Origin: Protonemura montana
Lineage: Eukaryota > Arthropoda > Insecta > Plecoptera > Nemouridae
Direction of reading: 5' to 3'
DNA: 64,000 bases
Assembly (NCBI GenBank): GCA_947568835.1
Contig: OX387608.1
Span: forward strand, 14,980,001-15,044,000
The position numbers and the translations under genes are program-made. Position 1 is the stretch's first letter. Every line of letters begins with the position of its first letter. The notes under the pieces were generated by a model that was given only the letters and a program-made list of their open reading frames with translations, was not told where the DNA came from and did no database searches. Below, one piece after another: positions 45,165 through 57,059 of the stretch.

Positions 45165-46823
45165 GAAAATTTGGAAGTGGAAGTTACAGGAATTCCAGTT
45201 TCCTTTTCTCCAGGGACCCAATCAAAAGGCTATAGGGTTGTAAATTTTTATATCACAACGCCATGTATAGAATGACAATAATATCACTATCAAATATAAT
45301 TCAAATGCTTTAACAATATTTGAATTTCTATTTACGTGTTTGTGTTTACGTAAATCTTGCTAACTGTGAGAGTGATTCATTTGATATTTACAAGCGTTTG
45401 TTCCGTGAGGTCAGTGGTCATGGCCGATTATAATCTGTAATTTGTGGAGATCATAATCAATCGCCCAGCATTAGCTTAACTTAAGACGCGCGAAAACCAT
45501 GAAAAACGAACGTCCGAGGCGGGCCTCACGGGTGCAAACAGGAACATTATGCAGGCGAGCGATAAAGTCCTATGGCTTGTAAATTTGGTCACATGAATCT
45601 CAAAGCATCTGAGGAAACTCTACTCTCCCTTATGACTCTATCTGCTATGATTTTACGTTAACTTAATTTACCACAATACTACATATTCTAGGCGTAAGGC
45701 AAGCTAAGAGAAAAAACGCAACATGAGAGAAGACAAAAAAATTGGACATGAAAACTAGAAGATCAAATAAACCTAATTCTGGCGACCCTCAATGATGGAC
45801 AAAGCGACAAACAACCATTCTACACCAAAACCTATCCAACTTAACGAACCAATCAAAACCTGACCAACTTAACGAACCAATCTAAACCTAACAAACCTAA
45901 CGAACCTAACGAACCTAACACGGTTCGGTACCGAACCAATCGAACTGTGAAGAAAGATACAACCTCCAGCAAGAACCTACAACAATCCAAAACTTGGACA
46001 GGAAATCTAACAACAATAGCCTTGTCCCCAAATTTTTCTCGACTTCTCTCATGTCACACAAATGAATCAAGAATTATGAATATTTCCCGAACTCGAGACG
46101 CAAACAGCCTCTGAACTGACGTGACGTTAAGCCCCGTAAAGTTAGCAATTAAATATGTTATCTAACTAACAAAAGTTCCCCATGTTTCCTCAGACACCTG
46201 ATAAAACTCTCACAGCGCGTCCTCGCTACAATTTCCAGGGCTTGAAGCAAGGTCTCGTCGGAGGAAGCCGAGATGCAGCGGCTTCACGCAGCGGCTCGTG
46301 GAGTTCACCTGAAGACAACAGAAGAAAGTCACATGAGACTCGTTGCCAGGTACATGACGACTCTTGCACACATTAAAACATGCTCCGGACAACTACGTTT
46401 ACTTGGGAAAAAGTGCAGATCTAGCTTGAACGAAAAGGAAACATTAGCTTTTTTTGCTGGTCATGAACCTTTTATTGGGTTTAGTTTTGTCAGCTGTTTT
46501 CTAGTGTTCACGTCGGGTCGAAAGTTGGTGCAAAATGCAAACAAACTGTTGTGGAGATGAAGAAGTAGTTTTTGCGAACATTGCACTGCTTCATATATGT
46601 GAAAAATGTGTGGAAAAGTGCAGAGCTGGCAAACAGAGAACTATTTTCTCGTGAACTTGAGAACTTCGATAAAGCTTGCGCTGATGTTCCATCGTTTGGG
46701 ACGAAGGATTAACATAAAATATTTGTGCTAGCAGTGTTGAGATCTGTCAATGGAGTTCGTTTGCTATTGCAGTTAGTGTATAAGTCGTATATCAGATGTA
46801 TGAACAGGCTCGTGCCGACTTAC

Positions 46824-46944
46824 ATATATCGACGCTGCGGTAGCGAAGTCTTGATGACGCAGGTAGGAGATCGGGTTCTGTCCCAACGCGACCAGTAATC
46901 GGAGCGCAGATAGCGTTCCATCCAAACCAAGGCTGAGTGGAAAC
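46824..46944 (-). pseudogene. Exon-like module, unit 1
   Basis: Acceptor GCAG/GTTTCCAC and donor ATAT/gtaagt bracket a segment open in one frame (FHSALVWMERYLRSDYWSRW) and in another (VSTQPWFGWNAICAP). A diverged paralogue lies at 47976-48107, where the first frame has a stop. Gene identity unknown; the same module is in copy B at +12885. Confidence 0.3.
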
Positions 46945-47659
46945 CTGCATGAAAAGAAAGGCCACGGATTAGTCGACACATTCAATTAGTTCCCACTAGA
47001 CAATCGCTAGCACAACTTTTTTGATGTCATGTCCAAGTATGTCCCACGCAAGCCGGAGGCTGGGGGTCGAGTTCACGAATGTGAACAAATTCTCGGGAGG
47101 GTAGTTGTGCTTTAGTTTGGAGCAGGGAGCTCGACAGTACTAAAGTAAGATGGTAAAAAGCATACCTCTAGTTTTGTGGTCTGGCACATTCCATCGTTAG
47201 TCTCTTGTCTGAGGGAAGTCGTATCACTCTGGTTCCTCGAAGTCTTCACGATCACTTTCATTGATCGTGACTAAAAACTGCAGGCTGCAGACAAAACAAA
47301 AAATACGTTAGTCACGAGTACCAGCAGTTTGTAACGCCATTGGGACGGGCAGATGCGAAATTAAAACAAGAAAATAACAATGAACAGACTCGTTTAGTGC
47401 AAGGAATGTTGGAAGAATCGATTCCTGCGGCGGATTTATTGTGGAAAATGCTGATAGAATCGTTGCTTACCATGTGTTAGTCGAGCAGTGTGTCAATCTT
47501 TCTTCTTCACCAGGGTCTCGAGAGACAAAGAGCTACGGGCGCTGATTCTGGAGCCTCGCGGTCAGCTGGGAATCCAAGAACAAAAATAAAACAAACGTTA
47601 GGCGGACAAATCTTACCGGCCAGAGATACATCGAGTTTCAAAACTTTCCCGAAGCTTTG

Positions 47660-47933
47660 TGGGTTGAATGAGTACTTTAACAGTTTGGAAAAACCATTGC
47701 ATACCCATCCAGATCATACGAACCGCTACTATACACAGACTACCCACTTTTCGGAATAAACTTTGCTTTCCGAGTTTTTACTGTGCAGGTTGCAGGGAGA
47801 TTAAGAATTTTCGTTGCAAAACGCATTTTAAAATTTTGCAAAGAGTATTTTTTGGGCGTATACCCTGTATATTTTTTTTGGGTATACGGCGTATACCAGT
47901 GTATACCCTCGACTCCACCACTGCGGTTAGTGT
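47660..47933. mobile_element. hAT element fragment
   Basis: Matches the right part of hAT element 1 (from about 12130), ending TCGACTCCACCACTG. The left end is missing; the sequence starts at the junction CCGAAGCTTT/GTGGGTTG. It separates the two paralogous modules of this region. Repeated at 60545-60818. Confidence 0.8.
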
Positions 47934-48205
47934 ATCAGTCATATAACATCAGATGTGTGTGAATGCTCGTGGCGACTTACATCTATCGACGCTGCAGAAG
48001 TGACGTCTCGATGACGCGGGTAGGAGATCGGATTCTGTCCCACTGCGACTAGCAATCAGATCGCGGACAGCAATCAATGTAAACCAAGGTCGAGTAGAAA
48101 CCTGCGTGAAAAGGAAGGCCGCGGATTAGTCGACACATTCAATAAGTTTCCGCTTGACGGTCGCTGGCAACAACGTTTGAGGTTAATTCCAAGTATGTGC
48201 CACTT

Positions 48206-48720
48206 ATTATTATTTGTGGTGTTTAACGACGCACTGTTTTGACATCTGGCCATGCGGCACTGGTCTAATGGCGTCGGTGAATGAGTGGATGATGATGAAC
48301 CTAACCTAGCCTAAGAGGGAGGAGGCGAAACCTGGTGCCGGCACGTAGCCTACTTCTGTCGAAGACCAAGGGGATCAACGGCTTCACGTCCCTTCCGGAG
48401 GACGGTACAACGCGAACAGCAGGATTCCTCTACAAATCTATGCTGTCGAGAGGTTGATAAGCAAGGCGAGTGAAGTTGCTGTACTAACTTTCATCCCTCC
48501 AACCTCTCTCCCGAACAGAACTGGTCATGTGTATAATGGTCACCCATTCAATACCTGACTCAGCGCAGTGTTGCTTAACTTTTATCCCTGCAACCTCTCT
48601 GCCGAACAGAACTGGCCATGTGTATAATGGTCACCCATTCAATACCTGACTCAGCGCAGTGTTGCTTAACTTCGGTGATCTCACGAGAACCGGTGTTTCC
48701 AAAACGCCAAACCGTTCGGT
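48206..48720 (-). mobile_element. 5S-derived SINE with doubled head
   Basis: Full minus-strand copy with tail GTTTAACGACGCACTG at the left. Two 5S-like heads follow each other at 48500-48580 and 48590-48720, and the element ends at ACCGGTGTTTCC. Repeated at 61091-61605. Confidence 0.85.
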
Positions 48721-48854
48721 CCCAAGTATGTGCCACGCAAGCCGGAGGCTGGGGGTCGAGTTCACGAATGGGAACAAATTCTCGGGAGGGTAGTTTTGCT
48801 TTAGTTTGGAGCAGGGAGCTCGACAGTACTAAAGTAAGATGGTAAAAAGCTTAC

Positions 48855-48966
48855 CTCTAGTTTTGTGGTCTGGCACATTCCATCGTAGTTCTCTTGTCTG
48901 AGGAAAGTCGTATCGCTCTGGTTCCTCGAAGTCTTCACGATCACTTTCATTGATTGTGACCAAAAA
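48855..48966 (-). pseudogene. Exon-like module, unit 2
   Basis: Acceptor CTGCAG and donor AGAG/gtaag bracket 37 codons: FLVTINESDREDFEEPERYD, FPQTRELRWNVPDHKTR. The paralogue at about 47170-47283 has a stop (GAGTGA) and a frameshift. This looks like a once-coding exon of an unrecognised gene; the paralogous pair arose by local duplication. Confidence 0.4.
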
Positions 48967-49084
48967 CTGCAGGCTGCAGACAAAACAAAAAATACGTTAG
49001 TCACGAATACCAGCCGTTTGCAACGCCACTGGGACGGGCAGATGCGAAATTGAAACAAGAAAACTACAATGCACAGACTCTTTT

Positions 49085-49445
49085 TTTTTAATTATTAACA
49101 ACACTATATCAGTCTCAAAAATGTATGCCCAATCGCGGACTAGAACCCCGATCTCCACCTGTCGCGGGTGTTGCTTTGAACCATTGAGCTACTTGGACCC
49201 CGATCTCCACCAGTCCCGGGTGTTGCTCTGAACCATTGAGCTACTTAAACACTGGCTTTTTGAGACGATTCTAGTGTAATTTTTACTGTAATGGCTCAAT
49301 GGTTCTGAGCAACACCCGCGACAGGTGGAGATCGGGGTTCGAGTCTTCGTTTGGGCATCAATTTTTGAGACGGTTACAGTGTTGTTAATAGTAAAATACC
49401 CCGCGCATTGCAAGCGTTTGCAATTTAAATAAGATTTCATCCTAA
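49085..49445. mobile_element. Inverted pair of tRNA-derived SINEs
   Basis: On the minus strand two partial tRNA-like heads lie in tandem (49130-49195 and 49197-49260). A plus-strand copy follows (49285-49445) with box A TGGCTCAATGG, box B GGTTCGAGTC, and tail to AATAAGATTTCATCC. Repeated at 61970-62330. Confidence 0.8.
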
Positions 49446-49734
49446 TGGACAGACTTGTTTAGTGCAAGGAATGTTGGAAGAATCGATTCTTGCAGCGGAT
49501 TTATCGTGGAAAATACGGATAGAATCGTGGCTTACCATTGGTTAGTCGAGCAGTGTGTCAATCTTTCTTCTTCACCAGGGTCTCGGGAGACAAAGAGTTA
49601 CGGGCGCTGATTCTGGAGCCTCGCGGTCAGCTGGGAATCCAAGGACAAAAATAAAACAAACGTAAGGCGGACAAATCTTACCGGCCAGAGATGCATCGAG
49701 TTTCAAAACTTTCCCGAAGCTTTTCAAAACTCCT

Positions 49735-49920
49735 TGGAGAACTGTCATTCTCATCAAATACACTAGAATCGTCTCAATGGTTCAGAGCAACACCCGCGAA
49801 AGGTGGAGATCGGGGTTCGAGTCCGCGTTTGGGCATCAATTTTTGAGATGGTTAAAGTGTTGTTAATAATAAAATACCCCGCGCATTGCAAGCGTTTGCA
49901 ATTTAAATAAGATTTCATCC
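49735..49920 (+). mobile_element. tRNA-derived SINE, 5' truncated
   Basis: Starts at CTCCTTGGAGAACTGTCATT, lacks the first part of the body and most of the acceptor stem, and has box B GGTTCGAGTCC with tail to AATAAGATTTCATCCCAAT. Repeated at 62620-62805. Confidence 0.8.
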
Positions 49921-50621
49921 CAATCAGAACAGTTATTATGGAAATCTAGTCAACATTGTTAAATAATTTGGAATATTTATTTGTTGGCTCACTTTTGTTG
50001 CCACGGCGACTAGCCAGGTACTGGGCGACGAACCAGGACCCTCTTCTAAACTCCCTTCCATCTGTGTTGCCGAGATGATGATCCAGTTGGTAGCCATGGA
50101 GTTGATGCAACAATCGTCCAGTCGAGCTGGTAGCATTGTTCACGTAGCAACTTGGAGCCTGCTGCTGTCAGACTGCGAACTTTACGTTCGCAACAATGAA
50201 ATCAAAAAAAACTTGTGTTATTGCCTGGCATTTGATTATTACACGCTGAAAGACAAAGGCTCCGTCACTAGGTTCCTGCGACGTGGAAAAAAAAACACAA
50301 GTTAGTGATTGAGAAAATCAAATAAAAATAACATCAAACGCAATTAGTACAGTTAGGTTCAAAATCAAAAACATAGTCGCAAACAGGTACATTTACAAAC
50401 ACATTATTAACACATTAACACATAACACATAACATAACACAAACACATTAACACAAACATTAACATTTAAAGGAACAACAGTCCCCACATTCACACACTT
50501 GACAAGCACACTAGTTCCTGATTCCAAACTCTCGTCCGCTCTACGTTTCTTTCAGTTCGGATCGTGCCCGCCACAATTCGGACCGCGGTACATTACGCCA
50601 GCAATAAACGCAGTAATATCG
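49921..50621. other. No gene seen in copy A
   Basis: Short open frames on both strands (for example 50075-50305) without domain or splice support. The AC-rich stretch 50390-50470 is low complexity. The same holds for copy B. Confidence 0.4.
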
Positions 50622-50745
50622 CAGAAATAACGCAAAAATAACGCAAAAATAACGCAAAAATAACGCAAAAATAACGCAAAAATAACGCAAAAATAACGCA
50701 AAAATAACGCAAAAATAACGCAAAAATAACGCAAAAATAACGCAG
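50622..50745. repeat. 11-bp minisatellite, copy A
   Basis: About ten units of AACGCAAAAAT. The unit is not a multiple of three, so it gives long repetitive open frames on the minus strand (RYFCVIFALFL) that are not genes. Copy B (63507-63641) has one more unit. Confidence 0.92.
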
Positions 50746-53330
50746 TAATAACGCAAGACTTATCACGGTATACCGAAGCGAGATCGTAATGAACGCCGAG
50801 GAAAAAGGCCATAGGATTAGCGCTTCTAGTGTGAGTGTGTATGTGTATGTGTATGTGTGAGTGAGCTATCTTCTTCCAATCTCCCTCCGGCTCCTGCTGC
50901 TGCTCGCTGCGTGCTCGTAGAGGCGATCGCTGACCTGAAAGGCTGAAAAGTAACTTTGGCGAATCTCGTAGTCGGCGATAGGTGCTCGAAGCTGGAAGCT
51001 CGAAGGCGCGGACTTAGCTGTAAAACTACCCCAAGCCGTAATGTTACCCCACCCTACGCTGGCCGGAGCAGACCTTCTGCATACCGGCTTAAGTAGCTAC
51101 CCACCAACCCATTGTTGACCATCTGATGGTCCTGTTCCCCTCCATCGTGTCTGAGTGATTAGACAAGAGGATCGCTTGACGTCAATCATCCCCCCTTGCC
51201 TCCAGGACACGTTCGAGCACGACCCTCCCTAGTACGAAACCCTCCCGAGAAAACCCAAGAGGGAAGGCAAGCCATTGACCCTCGGGACCTAGAGTAGAGA
51301 ACGGCGTTGATGGATGCTCGAAGACTCGAAGACTCGCAGACTCGTGGACTCGACGGCCTAACCCACCCTGAGGCCAGCAAACCCTCCTCGTCGTAGAGGG
51401 ACGGTATACTACTGGGCTATTCCCGACCGCCGCAATGCCTCCCACGACGCCCTACTCCTACCAAAAACCCTCCCATTTTTAGCTGTTGGGCCCCGGGATC
51501 CCCGATATCCTCCACCTGCCCTAACCCCACCAGCAGGCCTCCTGCCGAGCTAAGTTTCCTACTCCCACCCTTTAGGCCAGTTACCCCACTCGTCGCGATG
51601 GGACAGGGGATCTACTTGGGCTTTCCCTTACTTATCCCCTGCCACGACCCACCATTAAGACAACACGACGCCCTAACCTAGCGCTCCCACCCTTTAGCTA
51701 AGCCCCATGCCATGCCCCATGCCATGCAACCATGCTGTTCCCACATGCCATGCAGAAGATGAAGACTCGTCGGCTCGTGGACCCGTTGGCTCGTGGATGA
51801 CCTGTAGATACCTGTTGCCTAACTGGTTGTGTGTGTGTGTGTTTGTTTGTTTGTGTGAGGCCTTGTAGCGCTAACCCTAGACCACTTAGCTGACGTCGAA
51901 CGCAAACATCCCGGCCGACCGAGGTAACAGATTACGCGACCGTGTCCCGATTCCGATAGCGACGTGAACCGCGGGCGAGTCTCGGCGTCGAAGTCTCGGC
52001 GTCGAAGTCTCGGCGTCGAAGTCTCGGCGTCGAAGTCTCGGCGTCGAAGTCGCCACGGTCTCGGCGGGGCCTGAAACGAAATGATGCACTAGAATCAATA
52101 ACCAGCTTCAGTTTTAATTTGATTGCGAAGTTCAAATTTGATGCAATTTCTTGAAATTGGTAGGGTAATTGGAGTGGATTTTAGCGAATTTGATGAGAAT
52201 GACGGATCTCCAAGGAGTAGAACCATGATTTCCTATTTCTGAGAGGTTGTTAGTGTTTCTAATAATACAACATGTGTAATCATTAAATTTTGTTAGGCAA
52301 TATGAAAGGAAATATCACAATTAAAATTTTGTAAAAATCCAGCGGTCGATTGGGACAGCCACAGGAATTGAAATGTGCCTGATCTTGACAAAAATGCACG
52401 CTGGGTACCTCGACGATACAAACAGGGGAGGACCAGTACCGGAGAGTACCGGAGAGTAAGGCAACAGGTGATGATAGATGATGGAATCTCCATTCGTGGA
52501 ACGAGAATTCTCAATTGAAAAAATCCTTTCCAAAAAAAGGATCCAAGTCCTGACTATTAGGTGCTACGTTTTCTTACGATTATGAAAGATAAAAGATCAG
52601 GTGTTAAATTGAAATAAGATATCAAAGCTGTTGACACAGATAGCAAACCCGAGAAGATACTTGGGAAGGTTTGGCAGGACGTGACGAATTGTTGTTCTTT
52701 AAAACAAAGCATCTGAACAAACAGAACGTGTGCGCTCGCAGAAATAAGTTACTTGGATAAAACTTCACGGCAAGGGAGGGAAGTTCTTTATGAAGCAAAT
52801 AAACGATTTTTATAGTTCACTATAAATTATTGCAATTTCGTCGCTTAATTTTTCACTTGAACGCCAACATAGCTTTCCAATTTTCTACAAATCTTAACAA
52901 CTTGTTCGATCACCTTTAATGTTTGCAGGAAGTGCATAATACTCCCCTAATCCTATGTAAAATATACTATTATTAGCCTTGTCTTTTACACACGAGCTTC
53001 TTTCTGATCTAGTAGGTATTATGTTTGTGATCTTTAAAATTAAGTATATTTTTTAAATACGAAGCGCGTCACATCCATTCAATCTCGAGCAACTATAAAT
53101 TGACATTCGATTTACTTCTGGGCACTGAATTCTTCTTGCATTTGTAAATGATTGCGATGATTGTGAGAATAGTGAGCCACTTACAATGTTAATGATTGTC
53201 AAAAGGTCTAATCTTTTGAAGAAAGAAACATAGGTAATCAGAAATTAAAGAAACTAGCCAACACGAGAGGGATATAAAACCAATGTTTGTAGCAGATTTT
53301 GCGAAATGAAGAAAATGACAAAGCATTAAG
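50746..53330. other. GC-rich and AT-rich spacer, no gene seen
   Basis: A (TGTA/TGTG)n run lies at 50829-50862. A GC-rich tract with C-rich segments spans 50990-51900. Five 14-bp units GTCTCGGCGTCGAA lie at 51979-52048. A fragment of the tRNA-SINE (TGATGAGAATGACGGATCTC, TTAGTGTTTC) is at 52180-52275. No coding exon that I can support. Confidence 0.45.
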
Positions 53331-53336
53331 ACTCAC

Positions 53337-54016
53337 CCAAACAATGAAGCGGCGACTCCATCTCATCTTTCATGGGCGGGAAATGTTCCTCCATGTTGCT
53401 GCTCTTGTGTTGAAGGCGTCCCATGTCTGAAAAACACACGCCATTATTAGACAATTGAACCCATTCTAGCCACAGTTTCCAGCAACAGGTGCAATGATTT
53501 TCCTCGTGAGCAGCACGAACAATGCAGCAAGTGCAATTGTACGCCATTCGTTCATCAAAGCTACAACAGCATTTTGAATTGAATTGCAAACATTATTTTC
53601 AAATGATGAGGGTATTGACAGAAACGATAGCAGTCAATCTAATAATGATTGCAATAGCACCTAGGATATTGCATCCCCGTATTTTATCTGCTGTTGTAGC
53701 CTCAATCCAATCAATTATTTACAATAAAAGGCTGGGGTAAACAACCTCGGGTACATTTTAATTCATATTAATTGCAGTCGTGTAACTAAAGCGATGACCG
53801 AGAGTCGATCCGAGTGGTTGAATTATGAAGTTGAATTGTAAAAGATGTCAAATTAAAATGTCAACTTACCGAAATAATTTGAGAGACATGTCGAGTCAGC
53901 AGTAATCGAGTTGATCTTCCTCGGAGTTCTCTTGGCCAAGAGATGAAGAGACAGCACGACGTTCTCCCCGGAAAGTTCGTTAGCGAATGCCACCAGAGAG
54001 TAATGCCACAGTCCCG
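53337..54016 (-). CDS. Two exons of an unrecognised gene
   Basis: Exon 53870-54016 (acceptor TATTTAG, donor TTCG/gtaagt) reads GLWHYSLVAFANELSGENVV, then LSLHLLAKRTPRKINSITAD and STCLSNYF. Exon 53337-53426 (acceptor TTTTCAG, donor TTGG/gtgagt) continues DMGRLQHKSSNMEEHF and ends MKDEMESPLHCLG. Both are phase 1 at each side and join in frame. Codon use looks real, but I do not recognise the family. Neighbouring exons were not found; the gene continues to the left on the minus strand. Confidence 0.5.
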
Positions 54017-55289
54017 CTAAATACACCCAGTAAACGGGTGGGGCTTTTGGCGGGAACCAGACTAGCTGCTAATTCAACAACGCCACCTGGCTGCTTGCAG
54101 TAGCACTAAGTCGAACTGCTCGGAAAATGAGCACATTCAAGAGGAAACATATTCCTCGGCGCAATTTTCCTCACACCCATGAAACAAATTTATTTGCCGT
54201 ACAATTTCACAAAACAAATATAGTTTGGTAAATATATAAAATATCCTAGCTACGTACCAAGTTGCATAGATTAGATACGTTGTATAAATTACAAGAGCAT
54301 AGCGCTAGGTTTATTTTTTTTTTTTTTGTATATTTGTTTATTGCTGCTGACAATCACATTGTAGTTGTATCGGCCTATTCTAGTAAAGATTTTTATAAGC
54401 AGGTAAAATGGTAATATTTAATTAGCATCGCAGTGCGCAATGTCATAGTCAACGGTCCTCACAATTTATCAAGTCAGCGACAAATCTCCTAAAAATCCGT
54501 CTATTAAAGAAAAAAATTAGAATCAGGAATTTCGTTTTCTCAAAATACTTTGGTAGCTCTTGAAAAGGCTCAAAGCCTTAGATAAGTGAATTTATTTGAT
54601 CGTGTAGCATTTTGTTAGTTTGCATAAAACTTCGATACCGACGGCACACATATCTAATTGAGTGGTGATTAATATACATGGACAATAGGTCTACCGAAAC
54701 GAGGCCGTTATTTTCTATAAATAGCTGAACAACGGTCAATACGTACCCCATCTATTACCTAATCACATACCTGTCCTTTGTGTGGTAAAAATTCGCTGAG
54801 AAATATGTGACCCTCTCCATAGAGAGGTATGGGAATAAGTCAAAAGTGATTGAAAGCGGTCAAAGTTATTTAAAGCTTAATTCGTCAGTTGATCATGTAT
54901 CAGAAGTGTACAGGATTTTAGTTCGTCGAAAGATAAAACAAAGAAAGTCAAACAAAATGTGTACACCGTGTAATTTCATGTTACAAGGGTTGTTGGTTTG
55001 TTGGTGCATCGGTAAGTGGCCTGTTCCTTTCTGCAGCAAAAAGGGGGTAAACAATCTGAATGGGTCCTAGCCGAGTTGAGAACACAGAAATGTGCTTTGC
55101 AAATTTGGTTCAAATCGGCCGCTGGCGTGGTAACAGACAAAAAAACCCACAAGTGAATCTTTTTTCTGAGATTAGTGAAATTAAAGATTTCGCTGAATTC
55201 TCTGCTATTGAAAAACTATTTGATAAAAAGTATGTGCTTCCATCGTGGAAAACGGAACGAATTGGTAGAATTTCATGGCAAAGTTAGCC
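54017..55289. other. Spacer with an unrecognised open frame
   Basis: The plus-strand frame ending at 55287 reads VNLFSEISEIKDFAEFSAIE, KLFDKKYVLPSWKTERIGRI and SWQS before a stop, immediately before an R1 MITE. It has protein-like composition but no recognised domain; a decayed transposon or gene fragment is possible. A T-run lies at 54314-54328. Confidence 0.35.
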
Positions 55290-55505
55290 AACTATGATGG
55301 TTTTTAGACTCATGTCTACTTGATGTAAACTTAGCGCTAGTTTTAACAAAAACTATGTCAACTGGGTTTTGAATGCTAAGTGAAGAACAACTGAATTTCC
55401 CAGCGTTTCGTAACTTGTACCTGTTACTTTATCAAGGGTAAGAGCAGTCCTGTCAATTTTCTGATAACAAAAGAACCGCAAAAGATTATAAAAATTACCT
55501 AGTTA
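55290..55505. mobile_element. MITE family R1
   Basis: Starts ATGGTTTTTAGACTCATGTC and contains AACTGGGTTTTGAATGCTAA, CCAGCGTTTCGTAACTTGTA and AACAAAAGAACCGC, as in the copy at 15881. The right end is unclear. Confidence 0.7.
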
Positions 55506-56369
55506 ACTCTTAACTAGGTAATTCTAATAATTTGTATAACTATTTTTTATTTTTATTAAACTATCAACTACTCCTAATAACTGATTTCTAATATTATCTA
55601 TTAATTATCACTTCTGTTGTTGCTGTTTTGTATCCCTTCACTAAGTCCAAGGCTTTCCCACTACAAACGTAAAGGTAAATTGAAAACAGCTGTTCCGGTG
55701 CAAGGGACGGTAGAATCTTTGAGTAGAATCAAACGGGCAGTGAAAACGCCGTGACGCAACGCAATTCTGTGTGCACGCATGTAGTGTGGGTTTCATACAA
55801 ACAGGCGATATAAACCAAGAAATCGTATTGGTGTTGGGTATTGGATGCCGTTTAACCCCTTCAAAATATCCTGATATTATCAATATCTATAAATAAACCC
55901 GGCCCAACTCAAAAATCTTGTTAAATCATAAGAACTTACTGAGGTACCTTCAGGCAGTTGGCAAATTTGGAAGTGGGAAGTTACAGGAATTCCAGTTCTA
56001 CTAGGACAAGAAAAATTCAGCTTGACACTGTTTATGTCTAGGTATGGCTCTAAAAATCGCTATTATTCTATGGCTTATATTTTCACATTTGTGAGAAAAA
56101 TCTCATGAAAATTGAATAGGTGGTGCTTTTATGTAGTCTATTAGTTTATAAAGATATGTGCAGATATCTTGAACAAATTTTTAGGGATGCTTGGCATATC
56201 TTTGGGGTCCGGGTTTAGTCATCAGGACTGGCAGCTGATGTTATTTATCAAATTGCAAGTGACACTGCGACATCTAGTTTAGCCATTGAATGGAATCGAT
56301 TGGCTGAAGACGCGAACTTTCCTGTCGCTGGTCGTGGCGACATTTTGGGTTGTACCCATGTCCTATGTA
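55506..56369. other. Spacer with one R3 repeat copy
   Basis: R3 repeat at 55890-56000 (GGAAGTTACAGGAATTCCAG). Otherwise only short open frames; nothing recognised. Confidence 0.4.
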
Positions 56370-57045
56370 CGTGAGATCACCGAAGTTAAGCAACACTGCG
56401 CTGGGTCAGGTGTTGATGGTGATGGGTGACCATCATACACATGACCAGTTCTGTTTGGGAGAGAGGTTGGAGGGATGAAAGTTTAGCAACACTGCGCTGG
56501 GTCAGGTATTGGATGGGTGACCATCATACACATGACCAGTTCTGTTTGGGAGAGAGGTTAGAGGGATGAAAGTTAAGCAACACTGCGCTGGGTCAGGTGT
56601 TGGATGGGTGACCATCATACACATGACCAGTTCTGTTCGGTAGAGAGGTTGGAGGGATGAAGGTTAAGCAACACTGTGCTGGGTCAGGTATTGGATGGGT
56701 GACCAGCATATACATGACCAGTTCTGTTCGGGAGAGAGGTTGGAGGGATGAAAGTTAGTACAGCAACTTCACTCGCCTTGCTTATCAACCTCTCAACAGC
56801 ATGGATTTGTGGAGAAATCCTGTTGTTCGCGTTGTACCTTCCTTCGGAAGGGACTTTAAGCCGGTGGTCCAAGCTTTTCGACAGGAGTAGGCTACATGCT
56901 GTCACCGGGTTTTCCCTCCTCCCTTCTAGGCTAGGTTAGATTCATCAACCTCATAAACAATCGCTCATTTATCGGTGCCATTAGACCAGTGCCGCATGGC
57001 CAGACGTCAAATCAGTGCGTCGGTAAACACCAATAAACAATCATT
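56370..57045 (+). mobile_element. 5S-derived SINE with four tandem heads
   Basis: The 5S-like head recurs at about 56373, 56485, 56577 and 56668, roughly 90 bp apart, joined by GGAGGGATGAAAGTTAAGCA. A single body (CTTGCTTATCAACCTCTCAA) and tail (CAGTGCGTCGGTAAACACC) follow. Only the first head carries the upstream GATCACCGAAGTTAAG. Confidence 0.85.
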
Positions 57046-57059
57046 CAATCAATAATCTA

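Larger units (their letters stand above)
45165..51115. repeat. Segmental duplication, copy A
   Basis: This and 58052-64000 are the same sequence at offset about 12885-12896. They share all SINE and hAT insertions, with only scattered single-base differences (for example GGACTAGAACC against GGACTCGAACC). Left of 45165 and 58052 the two flanks match only loosely, through the R3 repeat. Copy A continues to at least 51115, where copy B meets the window end. Confidence 0.92.

Noticed and set aside
45826..45915. Telomere-like CCTAAC repeats
   Set aside because: Irregular units (CCTAACGAA, CCTAACAAA) and few of them; not a run of the arthropod TTAGG repeat.
50541..50812. Minus-strand frames rich in RYFCVIFALFL
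   Set aside because: Translation of the 11-bp minisatellite; the unit is not a multiple of three, so all frames cycle through the same residues.
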